NCBI GenBank assembly: GCA_963975245.1
Contig: CAXBFJ010000004.1
Location: 186,001-250,000, forward strand
Source of the DNA: Panacagrimonas sp963975245
Lineage (GTDB): Bacteria; Pseudomonadota; Gammaproteobacteria; Nevskiales; Nevskiaceae
Length of the DNA stretch: 64,000 nucleotides
Direction of reading: 5' to 3'
A model generated the notes under the pieces. It saw only the letters and a program-made list of their open reading frames with translations. It searched no databases and was not told where the DNA came from. Shown in pieces: positions 34,968 to 42,966 of this stretch. Position 1 is the stretch's first letter. The number at the start of each line of letters is the position of its first letter. The translations under genes were made by a program, and so were the position numbers.

Positions 34968-35725
34968 TCGAGACGAAACCCGCGATGAACCGCGACCACG
35001 CCGCCGGTCATGTTGTAGACCTGCGTGCGCCCGAAACCCGCGTTGTCCATCATGGACTTGAGCGTCTCCTGATCCGGATGCATGCGAATGGACTCGGCAA
35101 GATAGCGGTAGCTGTCTTCGTCATTGGCGACCAGCCGTCCGATCATGGGCAACAGCTTGAACGAATACTGATCGTAGATTTTGGATAGACCTTCGCTGGT
35201 TGGCTTGGAGAACTCCAGGATCAGCAGACGACCACCGGGTTTGAGTGCACGGCACATGGAACGCAGGGCGGCGTCCTTGTCGGTGACATTGCGCAAGCCG
35301 AATCCGATGGTGATGCAATCGAATGTACCTTCCTCAAAAGGCAGGCACTCTGCATTGGCTTGCACAATCGGCATATTGATGACGCCTTTATCTGCCAGCC
35401 TGCTTCGTCCTTCTCGCAGCATCGAGGCATTGATGTCCGACAAAACCACCATGCCGCGCGGGCCGACCAGTTTGGAAAACTCCCTGGAAAGATCACCCGT
35501 TCCGCCAGCGACATCGAGAACTTTTTCGCCGGAGCGCACACCCGCTAGGTCAATGACAAAGCGTTTCCAGATGCGATGAATGCCCATGGACATCAGGTCG
35601 TTCATCAGATCGTACTTGGCAGCTACCGAATCAAATACACCGGCAACGCGCTTGCGCTTTTCAGTGGTCGGTACCTGCTGAAAACCGAAGTGTGTGGTGT
35701 CGCTGGATTTCGGATCGTCGCTCAC
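34964..35725 (-). CDS. ubiE: Ubiquinone/menaquinone C-methyltransferase UbiE
   Basis: The 253-residue SAM-dependent methyltransferase has the UbiE signature 'TTHFGFQQVPTTEKRKRVAGVFDSVAAKYDLMNDLMSMGIHRIWKRF' region and motif I 'VLDVAGGTGDLS', 'MLREGR' and 'RMHPDQETLKSMM'. It methylates the ring carbon in ubiquinone (and menaquinone) synthesis. The start is GTG at 35725. The 8 bp gap to the DUF971 gene and overlap with ubiJ suggest one operon. Confidence 0.97.
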   Translation of the reverse strand: MSDDPKSSDTTHFGFQQVPTTEKRKRVAGVFDSVAAKYDLMNDLMSMGIHRIWKRFVIDLAGVRSGEKVLDVAGGTGDLSREFSKLVGPRGMVVLSDINASMLREGRSRLADKGVINMPIVQANAECLPFEEGTFDCITIGFGLRNVTDKDAALRSMCRALKPGGRLLILEFSKPTSEGLSKIYDQYSFKLLPMIGRLVANDEDSYRYLAESIRMHPDQETLKSMMDNAGFGRTQVYNMTGGVVAVHRGFRLE

Positions 35726-35733
35726 GAGATTAT

Positions 35734-36141
35734 TCAGGCTTTGGGGGGCGTGTATTTCTTGGGCTGCAATGCGGCAAGTTTAACCACCTCACTATCGCGC
35801 GACATGCCCATCTCCTCGAGTCGCGCCAGATAGCTGGCCCAGTACTGTTCTTGATGAGCGCCCAGATCGGCGAGTACTTCCCAGGAATAGAGCCCGGTGT
35901 CGTGGCCATCGTCAAAAACCAATTTGACGGCATATCGACCCACGGCCTTGAGCGCTGTGATGGCGACTTCCCGTTTTCCGCCCACGAGGACGGGTTTGCC
36001 ATGACCTTGAACTTCTGCGGACGGCGAATGGACGCGCAAGTATTCGGCGGGCAGCCGGTAGCTCTGGCCGTCAGCATATTTGACCTCCAGGCATCGGGAG
36101 ACTTTGTGCAGAATCAGTTTGTCGGGCTTTGGGGCGTTCAT
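35734..36141 (-). CDS. DUF971 family protein (gamma-butyrobetaine-hydroxylase-like N-terminal domain)
   Basis: The 135-residue protein is a single DUF971 domain, with 'DKLILHKVSRCLEVKYADGQSYRLPAEYLRVHSPSAEV' region and 'VGRYAVKLVFDDGHDTGLYSWEVL'. DUF971 is also found as the N-terminal domain of 2-oxoglutarate hydroxylases and next to iron-sulfur biogenesis genes in other bacteria. Its gene lies 8 bp before ubiE and probably belongs to the same transcript. The C-terminal 'LQPKKYTPPKA' tail is basic. Function unknown; a role linked to UbiE is inferred from position. Confidence 0.85.
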   Translation of the reverse strand: MNAPKPDKLILHKVSRCLEVKYADGQSYRLPAEYLRVHSPSAEVQGHGKPVLVGGKREVAITALKAVGRYAVKLVFDDGHDTGLYSWEVLADLGAHQEQYWASYLARLEEMGMSRDSEVVKLAALQPKKYTPPKA

Positions 36142-36192
36142 GGCGCGAAAGGCTGGGTGGCCGGCAATGATGTCATGGCAGGCAGCATCGGC

Positions 36193-37536
36193 CTATTTTC
36201 CGATGCAGAATCGCGAGAAGACTTCGCCCAGAAGATCGTCACTGCTAACCCGGCCGCTCATTCGTCCCAGAGCGTCATGGGCCAGTCTCAAGTCTTCGGC
36301 GGCAAGTTCTGCACCGGTCTGGTTGGCCAACTGCTGGCGTGCGCTATCCAGATGCGTCTTGGCCAGATGCAGGGCGTCCAGATGACGGGTACTCGCGCTG
36401 AAAACGCTTTCGCTGTTCTGCTCGAGACCCGCGAAGCGACAAATCGCCTGGCGCAGCATTTCCAGCCCCTGACCATCTGCTGCGCAGAGCCGGATGGCAG
36501 GGCGATCCGCAATCTGCAGCTCTTCGGAGGATCGCCCGCTGAGATCACACTTATTCAGGATCACGATACAGGGCATCGCGGCGGGCAGTTGATCAAGAAG
36601 TTGCTGGTTGGGTTCGTCGATACCGCTTCGGTCATCGACTAGAAACAGACTCAGCTCTGCCGCCTGTACCGCTTTCCATGCACGACGAATGCCTTCGTTT
36701 TCAATCGGGTCTTCGGTTGTTCGCAGGCCCGCAGTGTCGACCACAGTAATGGGCATGCCTTGAATCACGATGTGTTCGCGCAGGGCATCCCGAGTGGTGC
36801 CGGGAATATCACTGACGATGGCTGCGTCTGTACCCGCCAGCTGATTGATCAGCGTTGACTTGCCGACATTGGGTTGACCGACGATGGCGATGGTGACGCC
36901 ATCGCGCAGGCGTCTCCCCTGTGCGGCCTGGTGGATGATCTGATTGAGCGTGGCGCTGGTTTTTTCGAGCTTCTGCGCAAGGCCAGCATCGGACAGCCAG
37001 TCGATCTCTTCATCTGAGAAATCGAGCGCGCCTTCGACAAAAACGCGAAGCTCAATGAACTGCTGGGCCAGCACATCAAGTTGTCGCGAGAATTCTCCTT
37101 GGAGACTGCGCCTGGCTGCAGTCGCCGCTGCCTCACTGTTGGCCGCAATCAGGTCGGCAATGCCTTCGGCCTGAATCAGGTCGATACGATCATTGAGGAA
37201 AGCGCGCTCGGAAAATTCTCCGGGTCTGGCCATGCGCGCACCGTGCACGCACGCCGCCTGCACGATCTGGTTGAGTACGACTGGGCCGCCGTGACCCTGA
37301 ATTTCGACCACATCCTCGCCGGTAAAGGAATTAGGCCCTGGGAACGCAATGACAATGGCCTGGTCACACTCCTGACCTTTGGCATCGCGGATATTTCGTA
37401 GCCGCGCCTGTCTTGGGGCGGGCAGTTTTCCGCACATCTTCTCCGCAATATCGAAAGCCTGCGGACCGGACAATCTGACGATGCCCACCGCGCCGGGTCC
37501 CGCCGCGGTGGCGATAGCGACGATGGTTTCAGTCAC
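36193..37536 (-). CDS. mnmE: tRNA modification GTPase MnmE
   Basis: The 447-residue protein has an N-terminal formyl-THF-binding domain (about 1-120), a helical domain and an inserted GTPase domain: G1 'GQPNVGKSTL', G2/G3 'TTRD...DTAGLR', G4 'NKCD'. It ends in C-I-G-K, the MnmE C-terminal motif. With MnmG it makes the aminomethyl-type modification at U34 of tRNA. GTG start at 37536. Its neighbours yidC, yidD, rnpA and rpmH are the standard order on this strand. Confidence 0.98.
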   Translation of the reverse strand: MTETIVAIATAAGPGAVGIVRLSGPQAFDIAEKMCGKLPAPRQARLRNIRDAKGQECDQAIVIAFPGPNSFTGEDVVEIQGHGGPVVLNQIVQAACVHGARMARPGEFSERAFLNDRIDLIQAEGIADLIAANSEAAATAARRSLQGEFSRQLDVLAQQFIELRVFVEGALDFSDEEIDWLSDAGLAQKLEKTSATLNQIIHQAAQGRRLRDGVTIAIVGQPNVGKSTLINQLAGTDAAIVSDIPGTTRDALREHIVIQGMPITVVDTAGLRTTEDPIENEGIRRAWKAVQAAELSLFLVDDRSGIDEPNQQLLDQLPAAMPCIVILNKCDLSGRSSEELQIADRPAIRLCAADGQGLEMLRQAICRFAGLEQNSESVFSASTRHLDALHLAKTHLDSARQQLANQTGAELAAEDLRLAHDALGRMSGRVSSDDLLGEVFSRFCIGK

Positions 37537-37563
37537 GATGGGACGTTCACCAGGCTCGTCGCG

Positions 37564-39348
37564 TTAGGTGGTTTTGGCGTTCTTGCCCAGGCCTTCTGTG
37601 GCGAGCTTGCGATTGATGAACCATTGCTGCGCCATGCCGATCAAGTTCGACACCAACCAGTAGAGAACCAGACCCGCCTGAAAGAAAGTGAAGAAGGCGG
37701 TCATCATGATCGGCATGATGTTCATGATCTTCTGCTGCATCGGATCCATCGTGGCCGTTGCACCGGACCATTTCTGCTGGATGTAGAAGCTCAGTCCGAA
37801 CAGCAGCGGCAAGACGTAGTAGGGATCCGGCGCTGAGAGATCATTAATCCACAGTGCGAAATCAGCCTGGCGCAGCTCAACACTTTCGAGCAATACCCAG
37901 TACAGCGAGATGAAAACCGGGAACTGCACCAGCAGCGGCCAGCAGCCTGCGAGCGGGTTGAAGCCTTCCTTCTTGTAGAGGTCCATCATGGCCTTGGACA
38001 TGCGCTCGCGGTCATCGCCATAACGTTCCTTGATGTCCTGAATTCGCGGCGCGAATTTTTTCATCTTGCCCATCGAGCGGTATTGCGCTTCGGACAATTT
38101 GTAGAACGCGGCCTTGACCACGATGGTCAGCAGGATGATGGACCAGCCCCAGTTTCCGGTGAGCTTGTGAAACTTGGAGAGCAGCCAGAACAGGGGTTCG
38201 CAGAGTGCGGTGAGCCATCCGTAATCAACGGTAAGTTCAAGGCCACGTGCGATGTTGTCCATGCCGCCGCCCTTGAAGAAGCCGCCCTCGTGGCCTTCGG
38301 TTTCCAGCCCCGTCTGCAGCTTGGGTCCAATGTAAAGGCCCAATGGGAAAGTTTGTGTCTCGCCCGGCGCCACTTTGACGCCGGTGCCGACGTACTGTGC
38401 CGAGTAGGTCTGATCCTTGCTGCTCTGCTTGGCGGAGAACACACCTTCCGAGTTTTCCGGCGGCAGGATGGCGGCGACAAAATAATGCTGGAGCATTGCG
38501 ATCCAGCCATCGGGCTGGCGTTTTTCGAAAGCGTCGTCGTCCAGATTATCGAGTTTGGTTTTCACGAAACGATAGCCGTCTGAGCCATCCTTCTTCTCGA
38601 AGAAGCCCACACCAAGGAATGTGGCTACGAACTTGGGCAGGCTGCCGACCACAACATCGTTGCGTTTGAATCGTGCGTAAGGACTGACGGTTAGCGCAGA
38701 TGGGCCAGCATTGTTGACGGACTGCTCGACAACCACGCGATAGCTGCCACGGGCGAAGCGGTAAACCTTGCGCACCGTCACACCGTTGGCATTGACATGT
38801 TCAAGCTCAACTTCCAGTTGCTTCTGCCCGTCAGCCAACTGGTAGCTGGTTTGGCTGGACTGGTAAGCCGTGCTGGAGCTGGCCACCGGAACGCTCTCGC
38901 CGGCAAGACCGGATTGGAAGATGAAAAACTGCCCGTCACGATCACCGAGAAGCGGGATTGGCGTTTCGGGATGATCCTTGGAGACCGGGTAGTCCTTGAG
39001 TTCAACCCGGCGGATTTCGCCACCCTGCAGACTGATCTGCGCCTTGATGACATCGGTCTCTACCGAGATAAGCTGACCGTTCGGTGTTGCAACGGTCTGG
39101 TCTTCCTCCAAAGGACCAGCACTGACGGCGGTTGGCGCATCGCCCTGGTCGGCTGGCAGGGCGGCGGTTGGTGCATCGTCTGGCACATCTCGAACCGGAC
39201 GGGTCTGCGCCTCGTCCGGAACATTAAGTTGCGGCGTCGGGTTGCTGGCGACAACATTGTCGTTGCCGTAGTCGTCCTGCCATGCTTGGTAGAGAAAGAA
39301 CAGCACGACCACAAACAGGGCGATCAGGATGAATCTGCGATTTTCCAT
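37564..39348 (-). CDS. yidC: Membrane protein insertase YidC
   Basis: The 594-residue protein has an N-terminal membrane helix, a large periplasmic beta-sandwich (about 60-350) and the conserved five-helix insertase core starting at 'GLELTVDYGWLTALCEPLFWLL'. 'KLTGNWGWSIILLTIVVKAAFY' holds the conserved Arg/Lys-containing core helices. It inserts proteins into the inner membrane with or without SecYEG. The gene starts 6 bp after yidD and is followed by mnmE after 27 bp. Confidence 0.98.
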   Translation of the reverse strand: MENRRFILIALFVVVLFFLYQAWQDDYGNDNVVASNPTPQLNVPDEAQTRPVRDVPDDAPTAALPADQGDAPTAVSAGPLEEDQTVATPNGQLISVETDVIKAQISLQGGEIRRVELKDYPVSKDHPETPIPLLGDRDGQFFIFQSGLAGESVPVASSSTAYQSSQTSYQLADGQKQLEVELEHVNANGVTVRKVYRFARGSYRVVVEQSVNNAGPSALTVSPYARFKRNDVVVGSLPKFVATFLGVGFFEKKDGSDGYRFVKTKLDNLDDDAFEKRQPDGWIAMLQHYFVAAILPPENSEGVFSAKQSSKDQTYSAQYVGTGVKVAPGETQTFPLGLYIGPKLQTGLETEGHEGGFFKGGGMDNIARGLELTVDYGWLTALCEPLFWLLSKFHKLTGNWGWSIILLTIVVKAAFYKLSEAQYRSMGKMKKFAPRIQDIKERYGDDRERMSKAMMDLYKKEGFNPLAGCWPLLVQFPVFISLYWVLLESVELRQADFALWINDLSAPDPYYVLPLLFGLSFYIQQKWSGATATMDPMQQKIMNIMPIMMTAFFTFFQAGLVLYWLVSNLIGMAQQWFINRKLATEGLGKNAKTT

Positions 39349-39354
39349 TTTGAT

Positions 39355-39579
39355 TTATTTCGCTTCGCGATGCGGAACCGGATCTTCGCCACCCGGATTC
39401 AGAGGATGGCAGCGCGTCAGTCGACGCAATGCGAGCCAACTGCCACGCAGGCTGCCGTGTTGTTCAATAGCCTGCGTCGCATAACGCGAGCAGCTGGGAT
39501 AGAAACGGCATTGATTGCCGATGAAAGGACTGAGTACGCGCTGATAGCAGCGGATCAGGAAGATCAGGAAACTGGCCAT
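39355..39579 (-). CDS. yidD: Membrane protein insertion efficiency factor YidD
   Basis: The 74-residue protein has the YidD pattern: 'LIRCYQRVLSPFIGNQCRFYPSCSRYATQAI' with its three Cys residues, and a basic C-terminal stretch. YidD helps YidC-dependent insertion. Its start overlaps the 3' end of rnpA by 16 bp, as in other bacteria, and yidC follows after 6 bp. Confidence 0.96.
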   Translation of the reverse strand: MASFLIFLIRCYQRVLSPFIGNQCRFYPSCSRYATQAIEQHGSLRGSWLALRRLTRCHPLNPGGEDPVPHREAK

Positions 39580-39965
39580 CGCTTTCGCAGTTGTATCCAG
39601 TATTGACTCAATTCTTCAGCGAGTTCGGGACGGCTGATCTTGCGTGCTCTGGGTGTCGCCATGATGACGACGTCCGCAACGGGTAGATCGGAACTCTTAC
39701 GAAACGATTCTCGAACCAATCGTTTGAATCGGTTCCGGTCTACTGCGCGCGGCATGGCCTTTTTGGATACAGCCAGACCCATCCTTGCGCTGCTCGCCGG
39801 AAGCTGGGCTTCCGGGCCTTGCGCCGCGACGACAAACTCGTATGCGGTAAAACAGGGACTTCTTCTTCTACGACCCTTGCTGATCACCCGCTTGAAGTCA
39901 GCGGGCTTGAGCAGACGGGCCGCTCGCGGGAAACCGGCCAATCGTTTGATGGCCTGCGCCGCCAA
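39564..39965 (-). CDS. rnpA: Ribonuclease P protein component
   Basis: The 133-residue basic protein has 'FPRAARLLKPADFKRVISKG', 'GLAVSKKAMPRAVDRNRFKRLVRESFR' (the RNR motif) and a C-terminal helix, typical of RnpA. It helps the catalytic RNA process tRNA 5' ends. The start is uncertain: TTG at 39965, ten bases after the rpmH stop, is used here with AAGG very close upstream; a TTG at 39941 would still keep the core. Compact overlap with yidD is normal. Confidence 0.93.
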   Translation of the reverse strand: MAAQAIKRLAGFPRAARLLKPADFKRVISKGRRRRSPCFTAYEFVVAAQGPEAQLPASSARMGLAVSKKAMPRAVDRNRFKRLVRESFRKSSDLPVADVVIMATPRARKISRPELAEELSQYWIQLRKRWPVS

Positions 39966-39974
39966 CTGCCTTGC

Positions 39975-40109
39975 TTAAGGTGCCAGTCGGGCGCGGCCTT
40001 TGGCGCGACGACGTGCAATTACTGCGCGACCACCGACAGTTGCCATGCGGGCACGAAAACCATGAGTGCGCTTGCGGCGGATGACGCTGGGTTGATAGGT
40101 GCGTTTCAT
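39975..40109 (-). CDS. rpmH: 50S ribosomal protein L34
   Basis: A 44-residue frame on the minus strand reads MKRTYQPSVIRRKRTHGFRA... ending RARLAP, the invariant L34 sequence. It is only 135 bp long and below the size of many ORF filters. It leads the operon rpmH-rnpA-yidD-yidC-mnmE and diverges from dnaA; its promoter lies in the 172 bp gap that contains the DnaA box at 40206. Confidence 0.98.
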   Translation of the reverse strand: MKRTYQPSVIRRKRTHGFRARMATVGGRAVIARRRAKGRARLAP

Positions 40110-40205
40110 GACGTGTTGCTCGGCCAAAAGAAAAAGGGCGCGGAGTTTACCGACTATATGGTGCTCACGACAAGATCAGAGTTCAGGTGCGGCTTGCCTC
40201 GGCCC

Positions 40206-40236
40206 TGTGGATAAGTCTTCGCCCAGGGTATAGAAT
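40206..40236 (+). promoter_or_regulatory. DnaA box over a likely dnaA promoter
   Basis: TGTGGATAA at 40206-40214 is the exact complement of the DnaA box TTATCCACA. A -10-like TAGAAT lies at 40231-40236, and the -35 hexamer that 17 bp spacing predicts (TGGATA, 40208-40213) falls inside the box. Binding there would repress dnaA, as known from autoregulation in other bacteria. The gap between rpmH and dnaA also carries the rpmH promoter. Confidence 0.6.
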
Positions 40237-40281
40237 TGCCTGCTGACTTCGCTTCAACCCACTCCAGTCCCCTTATCCTCC

Positions 40282-41601
40282 ATGGCGCTTGCCGACGATC
40301 CCGGTTGGACCCTTTGCGTTGAACGCCTAGAAGGCGAAATGCCGGCCGAAGAGCTGAATAGCTGGATTCGGCCGCTTCAGGCGCGCCGCGAAGGTGACCG
40401 TCTGGTGCTGATCGCTCCCAATCGCATGGTCATGCAGCGCGTGGCAGCGGATTTTCGCTCACAGATTCAACGCGCCTGGGTCGCTAGCGACGGTACGGAC
40501 ATAGAAGTGGAAGTGGTGGCCGCTGCCGAAGTCAGCGCCGCGCCGGCAGACCCCAAGACCTCGGTGGAGAATGCGCATCAGGGCACGACGCGTCTGGATG
40601 CTCGCTATACCTTCGACTCTTTCATTCAGGGTAAGTCCAATGCCCAGGCTAATGCGGCTGCGCAGCAAGTCGCCGAATCTCCCGGCGTGGCCTACAACCC
40701 TTTGCTGATCTACGGCGCTTCCGGCCTCGGCAAAACGCATCTGATGCACGCCGCGGGCAATGCGCTGCTAGGTAGTGGCCCGAATGTGCGGGTGGTTTAC
40801 GTGCCCTCCGAGCAATGGATGAACCAGTTCATCTCGGCCATGCGCCACAACACCACAGAAGAATTCAAGGCCACCTATCGCTCAGCCGATGCCTTGCTCA
40901 TCGACGACATCCAGTTTTTTGCTGGAAAGCCCACGACTCAGGAAGAGTTTTTCCATACTTTCAATAGTTTAATGGATGGTCGCAAGCAGATTATTCTGAC
41001 TTGCGACCGCTTCCCCAAGGATCTGGATCGCCTGGATGACCGCCTGAAGTCGCGTTTTTCTTCGGGTCTGACCGTCTCCGTGGAGCCGCCTGACCTGGAA
41101 ACCCGTGTCGCCATCCTGTTATCCAAGGCCGAGCAGTTTGGTCTGGCGCTGAATAATGACGTGGCCTTCTTTGTTGCTCAGCACGTGCGTTCCAATGTGC
41201 GTGAGCTTGAAGGGGTGCTGCTGCGACTGTCTGCGGGCATGCGTCTGCAAGGCGAAGCCATTACGGTGGAGTTTGCGCGCCAGACGCTGCGAGACATGCT
41301 CGCCCATTACGAACGCAAGGTGACCATCGAGAACATCATGTCGACGGTCGCCAAGTATTACGGTATCCCGCACAAAGATCTGCGCTCGCCCAGACGCTCC
41401 AGGATGCTGGCGCGACCCCGACAGGTCGCGATGGCGCTGGCTCGTGAATTGACCGAGCACAGCCTGCCGGATATTGGTCAGCACTTTGAGAAGGATCACA
41501 CGACGGTCCTGCATGCTGATCGCAAGATCAAGGAATTGCGCGAAACCGATATCCGGATTCGCGAGGATTACGAGAATTTGTTGCGCCAGTTAAGCTATTG
41601 A
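40282..41601 (+). CDS. dnaA: Chromosomal replication initiator DnaA
   Basis: The 439-residue initiator has domain I (about 1-80), a short linker, the AAA+ domain III with Walker A 'YGASGLGKTHL' and Walker B 'LLIDDIQFF', and domain IV (from about 345) with the HTH. The signature helix reads 'FEKDHTTVLHADRKI' where most DnaA proteins have 'GGRDHTTVLHA'; the Arg that contacts box DNA is Lys and the two Gly are Phe-Glu. It opens the origin and recruits the helicase. ATG at 40282 directly follows CCTCC. dnaN follows after an AT-rich gap of 252 bp. Confidence 0.97.
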   Translation: MALADDPGWTLCVERLEGEMPAEELNSWIRPLQARREGDRLVLIAPNRMVMQRVAADFRSQIQRAWVASDGTDIEVEVVAAAEVSAAPADPKTSVENAHQGTTRLDARYTFDSFIQGKSNAQANAAAQQVAESPGVAYNPLLIYGASGLGKTHLMHAAGNALLGSGPNVRVVYVPSEQWMNQFISAMRHNTTEEFKATYRSADALLIDDIQFFAGKPTTQEEFFHTFNSLMDGRKQIILTCDRFPKDLDRLDDRLKSRFSSGLTVSVEPPDLETRVAILLSKAEQFGLALNNDVAFFVAQHVRSNVRELEGVLLRLSAGMRLQGEAITVEFARQTLRDMLAHYERKVTIENIMSTVAKYYGIPHKDLRSPRRSRMLARPRQVAMALARELTEHSLPDIGQHFEKDHTTVLHADRKIKELRETDIRIREDYENLLRQLSY

Positions 41602-41853
41602 ATAAGCGTTGAAAGTTTGACCCTTAAGCGTGTTGGAAAGCTGTGGAAAAGTAGCAGCTCGAAATGTGTCCACAACTTGGACACAGATCGTCCAGACGGG
41701 AGCCGGGGGTTTTAGAGGAAAGATTTTTAAGGTTAAGTTTATGATTAATTTAAGAAAAATAAACTTATCCAATGCATCGCTCTTGTACTACTACTGTTTA
41801 TTTCTTTTAAAGAAAGAAAGTTCTAAGCAGACAAACGTCATCAGGTGACACTT
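41602..41853. other. Candidate replication origin (oriC) between dnaA and dnaN
   Basis: The 252 bp gap is strongly AT-rich from about 41710 to 41830 in an otherwise GC-rich window. DnaA-box-like sites are TGTGGAAAA at 41642-41650 (complement TTTTCCACA, full match to TTWTNCACA), GTGTCCACA at 41666-41674 and TTATCCAAT at 41765-41773. An inverted repeat TGTGTCC-N7-GGACACA lies at 41665-41685. TACTACTACT at 41786-41795 gives a TAG-trinucleotide run on the minus strand, like a DnaA-trio. These are the parts of a bacterial unwinding region, in the right place. The dnaN promoter must also be here. Confidence 0.65.
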
Positions 41854-42954
41854 ATGAAGATCAAGGTAGGGAGAAACGAGTTATTGACCGCTCTGCAGGC
41901 CGTGGTCGGCGTTGTCGAACGTCGGCAGACCTTGCCCGTGCTGGCCAATTTTCTGCTCGAAGTCAAAGACGACGAACTCGTCGTCACCGGTACCGACCTG
42001 GAAATGGAACTGATTTCGCGTGCCAGCGTGCAGGCTCAGGCTCCTGGCAAAGTGACTGTGCCCGCCCGCAAGCTGTTCGATATCTGCAGGGGTTTGCCTG
42101 AAGGCGCTGACATCAGTCTTGAAGCGCGCGAGGACAAGGTCACCGTTCGATCGGGCAAGAGCCGTTTCACGCTCGCCGCGCTCAAAGCCGAAGAGTTTCC
42201 CGCGATGGGCCAGGTTCGTGGCGGCAAGCACATCCGCCTGCAACGCGCTGAGCTGAAGAATCTGATCGAGAAGACCCAGTTTGCGATGGCGCAGCAGGAT
42301 GTTCGCTATTACCTCAATGGTTTGCTGCTTGAAGCCAGTGCCAACCGACTACGCGCCGTGGCCACGGATGGTCATCGGCTCGCATTCAGTGAGCGGCTTG
42401 GCGAAACCGCACTCGAAGAACCGGTGCAGGCCATCCTTCCACGCAAATCAGTCCAGGAGCTCAATCGCCTGCTGGACAACAGCGATACAGAAGTCACCCT
42501 GATCGTCGGCGAAGGTCAGGTCCAGGTGGAGATCGACACCGTTCGCCTGACCACCAAGACCATCGATGGCCGCTTCCCGGATTATGAAAGGGTGATTCCC
42601 GATCACGGCGACAAGCAGGTCGTGGCCGATCGCGAAACATTCCGCCGATCATTGGCGCGCACCGCAATTCTCTCCAACGAAAAGTTTCGCGGCGTTCGCC
42701 TGCAACTGGAGTCCGGACAGCTGAAGTTGCAGACGCACAATCCAGAGCACGAAGAAGCTGAAGAAGAGATCGAAGTGGATTACAGCGGCGAAGGGCTCGA
42801 GATCGGCTTCAACGTCAATTACCTGCTGGACGCGCTTGGCGCCATTGCTGGCGACGAGATCGTGCTGGAACTGAAGAACTCGGATTCCAGCGGTTTGCTT
42901 TACCAATCCGGCGATCCGTCATCGAAGTACGTGATCATGCCGATGCGGCTTTGA
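41854..42954 (+). CDS. dnaN: DNA polymerase III sliding clamp (beta subunit)
   Basis: The 366-residue protein has the three repeated beta-clamp domains; it begins MKIKVGRNELLTALQAVVGVVERRQTLPVL and ends in the family's 'YVIMPMRL'. The dimeric ring tethers polymerase to DNA. The ATG at 41854 has AGGTGA upstream; an ATG 3 codons earlier in the frame is disfavoured. recF starts 12 bp after the stop. Confidence 0.98.
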   Translation: MKIKVGRNELLTALQAVVGVVERRQTLPVLANFLLEVKDDELVVTGTDLEMELISRASVQAQAPGKVTVPARKLFDICRGLPEGADISLEAREDKVTVRSGKSRFTLAALKAEEFPAMGQVRGGKHIRLQRAELKNLIEKTQFAMAQQDVRYYLNGLLLEASANRLRAVATDGHRLAFSERLGETALEEPVQAILPRKSVQELNRLLDNSDTEVTLIVGEGQVQVEIDTVRLTTKTIDGRFPDYERVIPDHGDKQVVADRETFRRSLARTAILSNEKFRGVRLQLESGQLKLQTHNPEHEEAEEEIEVDYSGEGLEIGFNVNYLLDALGAIAGDEIVLELKNSDSSGLLYQSGDPSSKYVIMPMRL

Positions 42955-42966
42955 CAGGATGCCGAT

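Noticed and set aside
40273..40281. TTATCCTCC just before dnaA as a DnaA box
   Set aside because: Only six of nine positions match, and it is the CCTCC stretch directly before the ATG.
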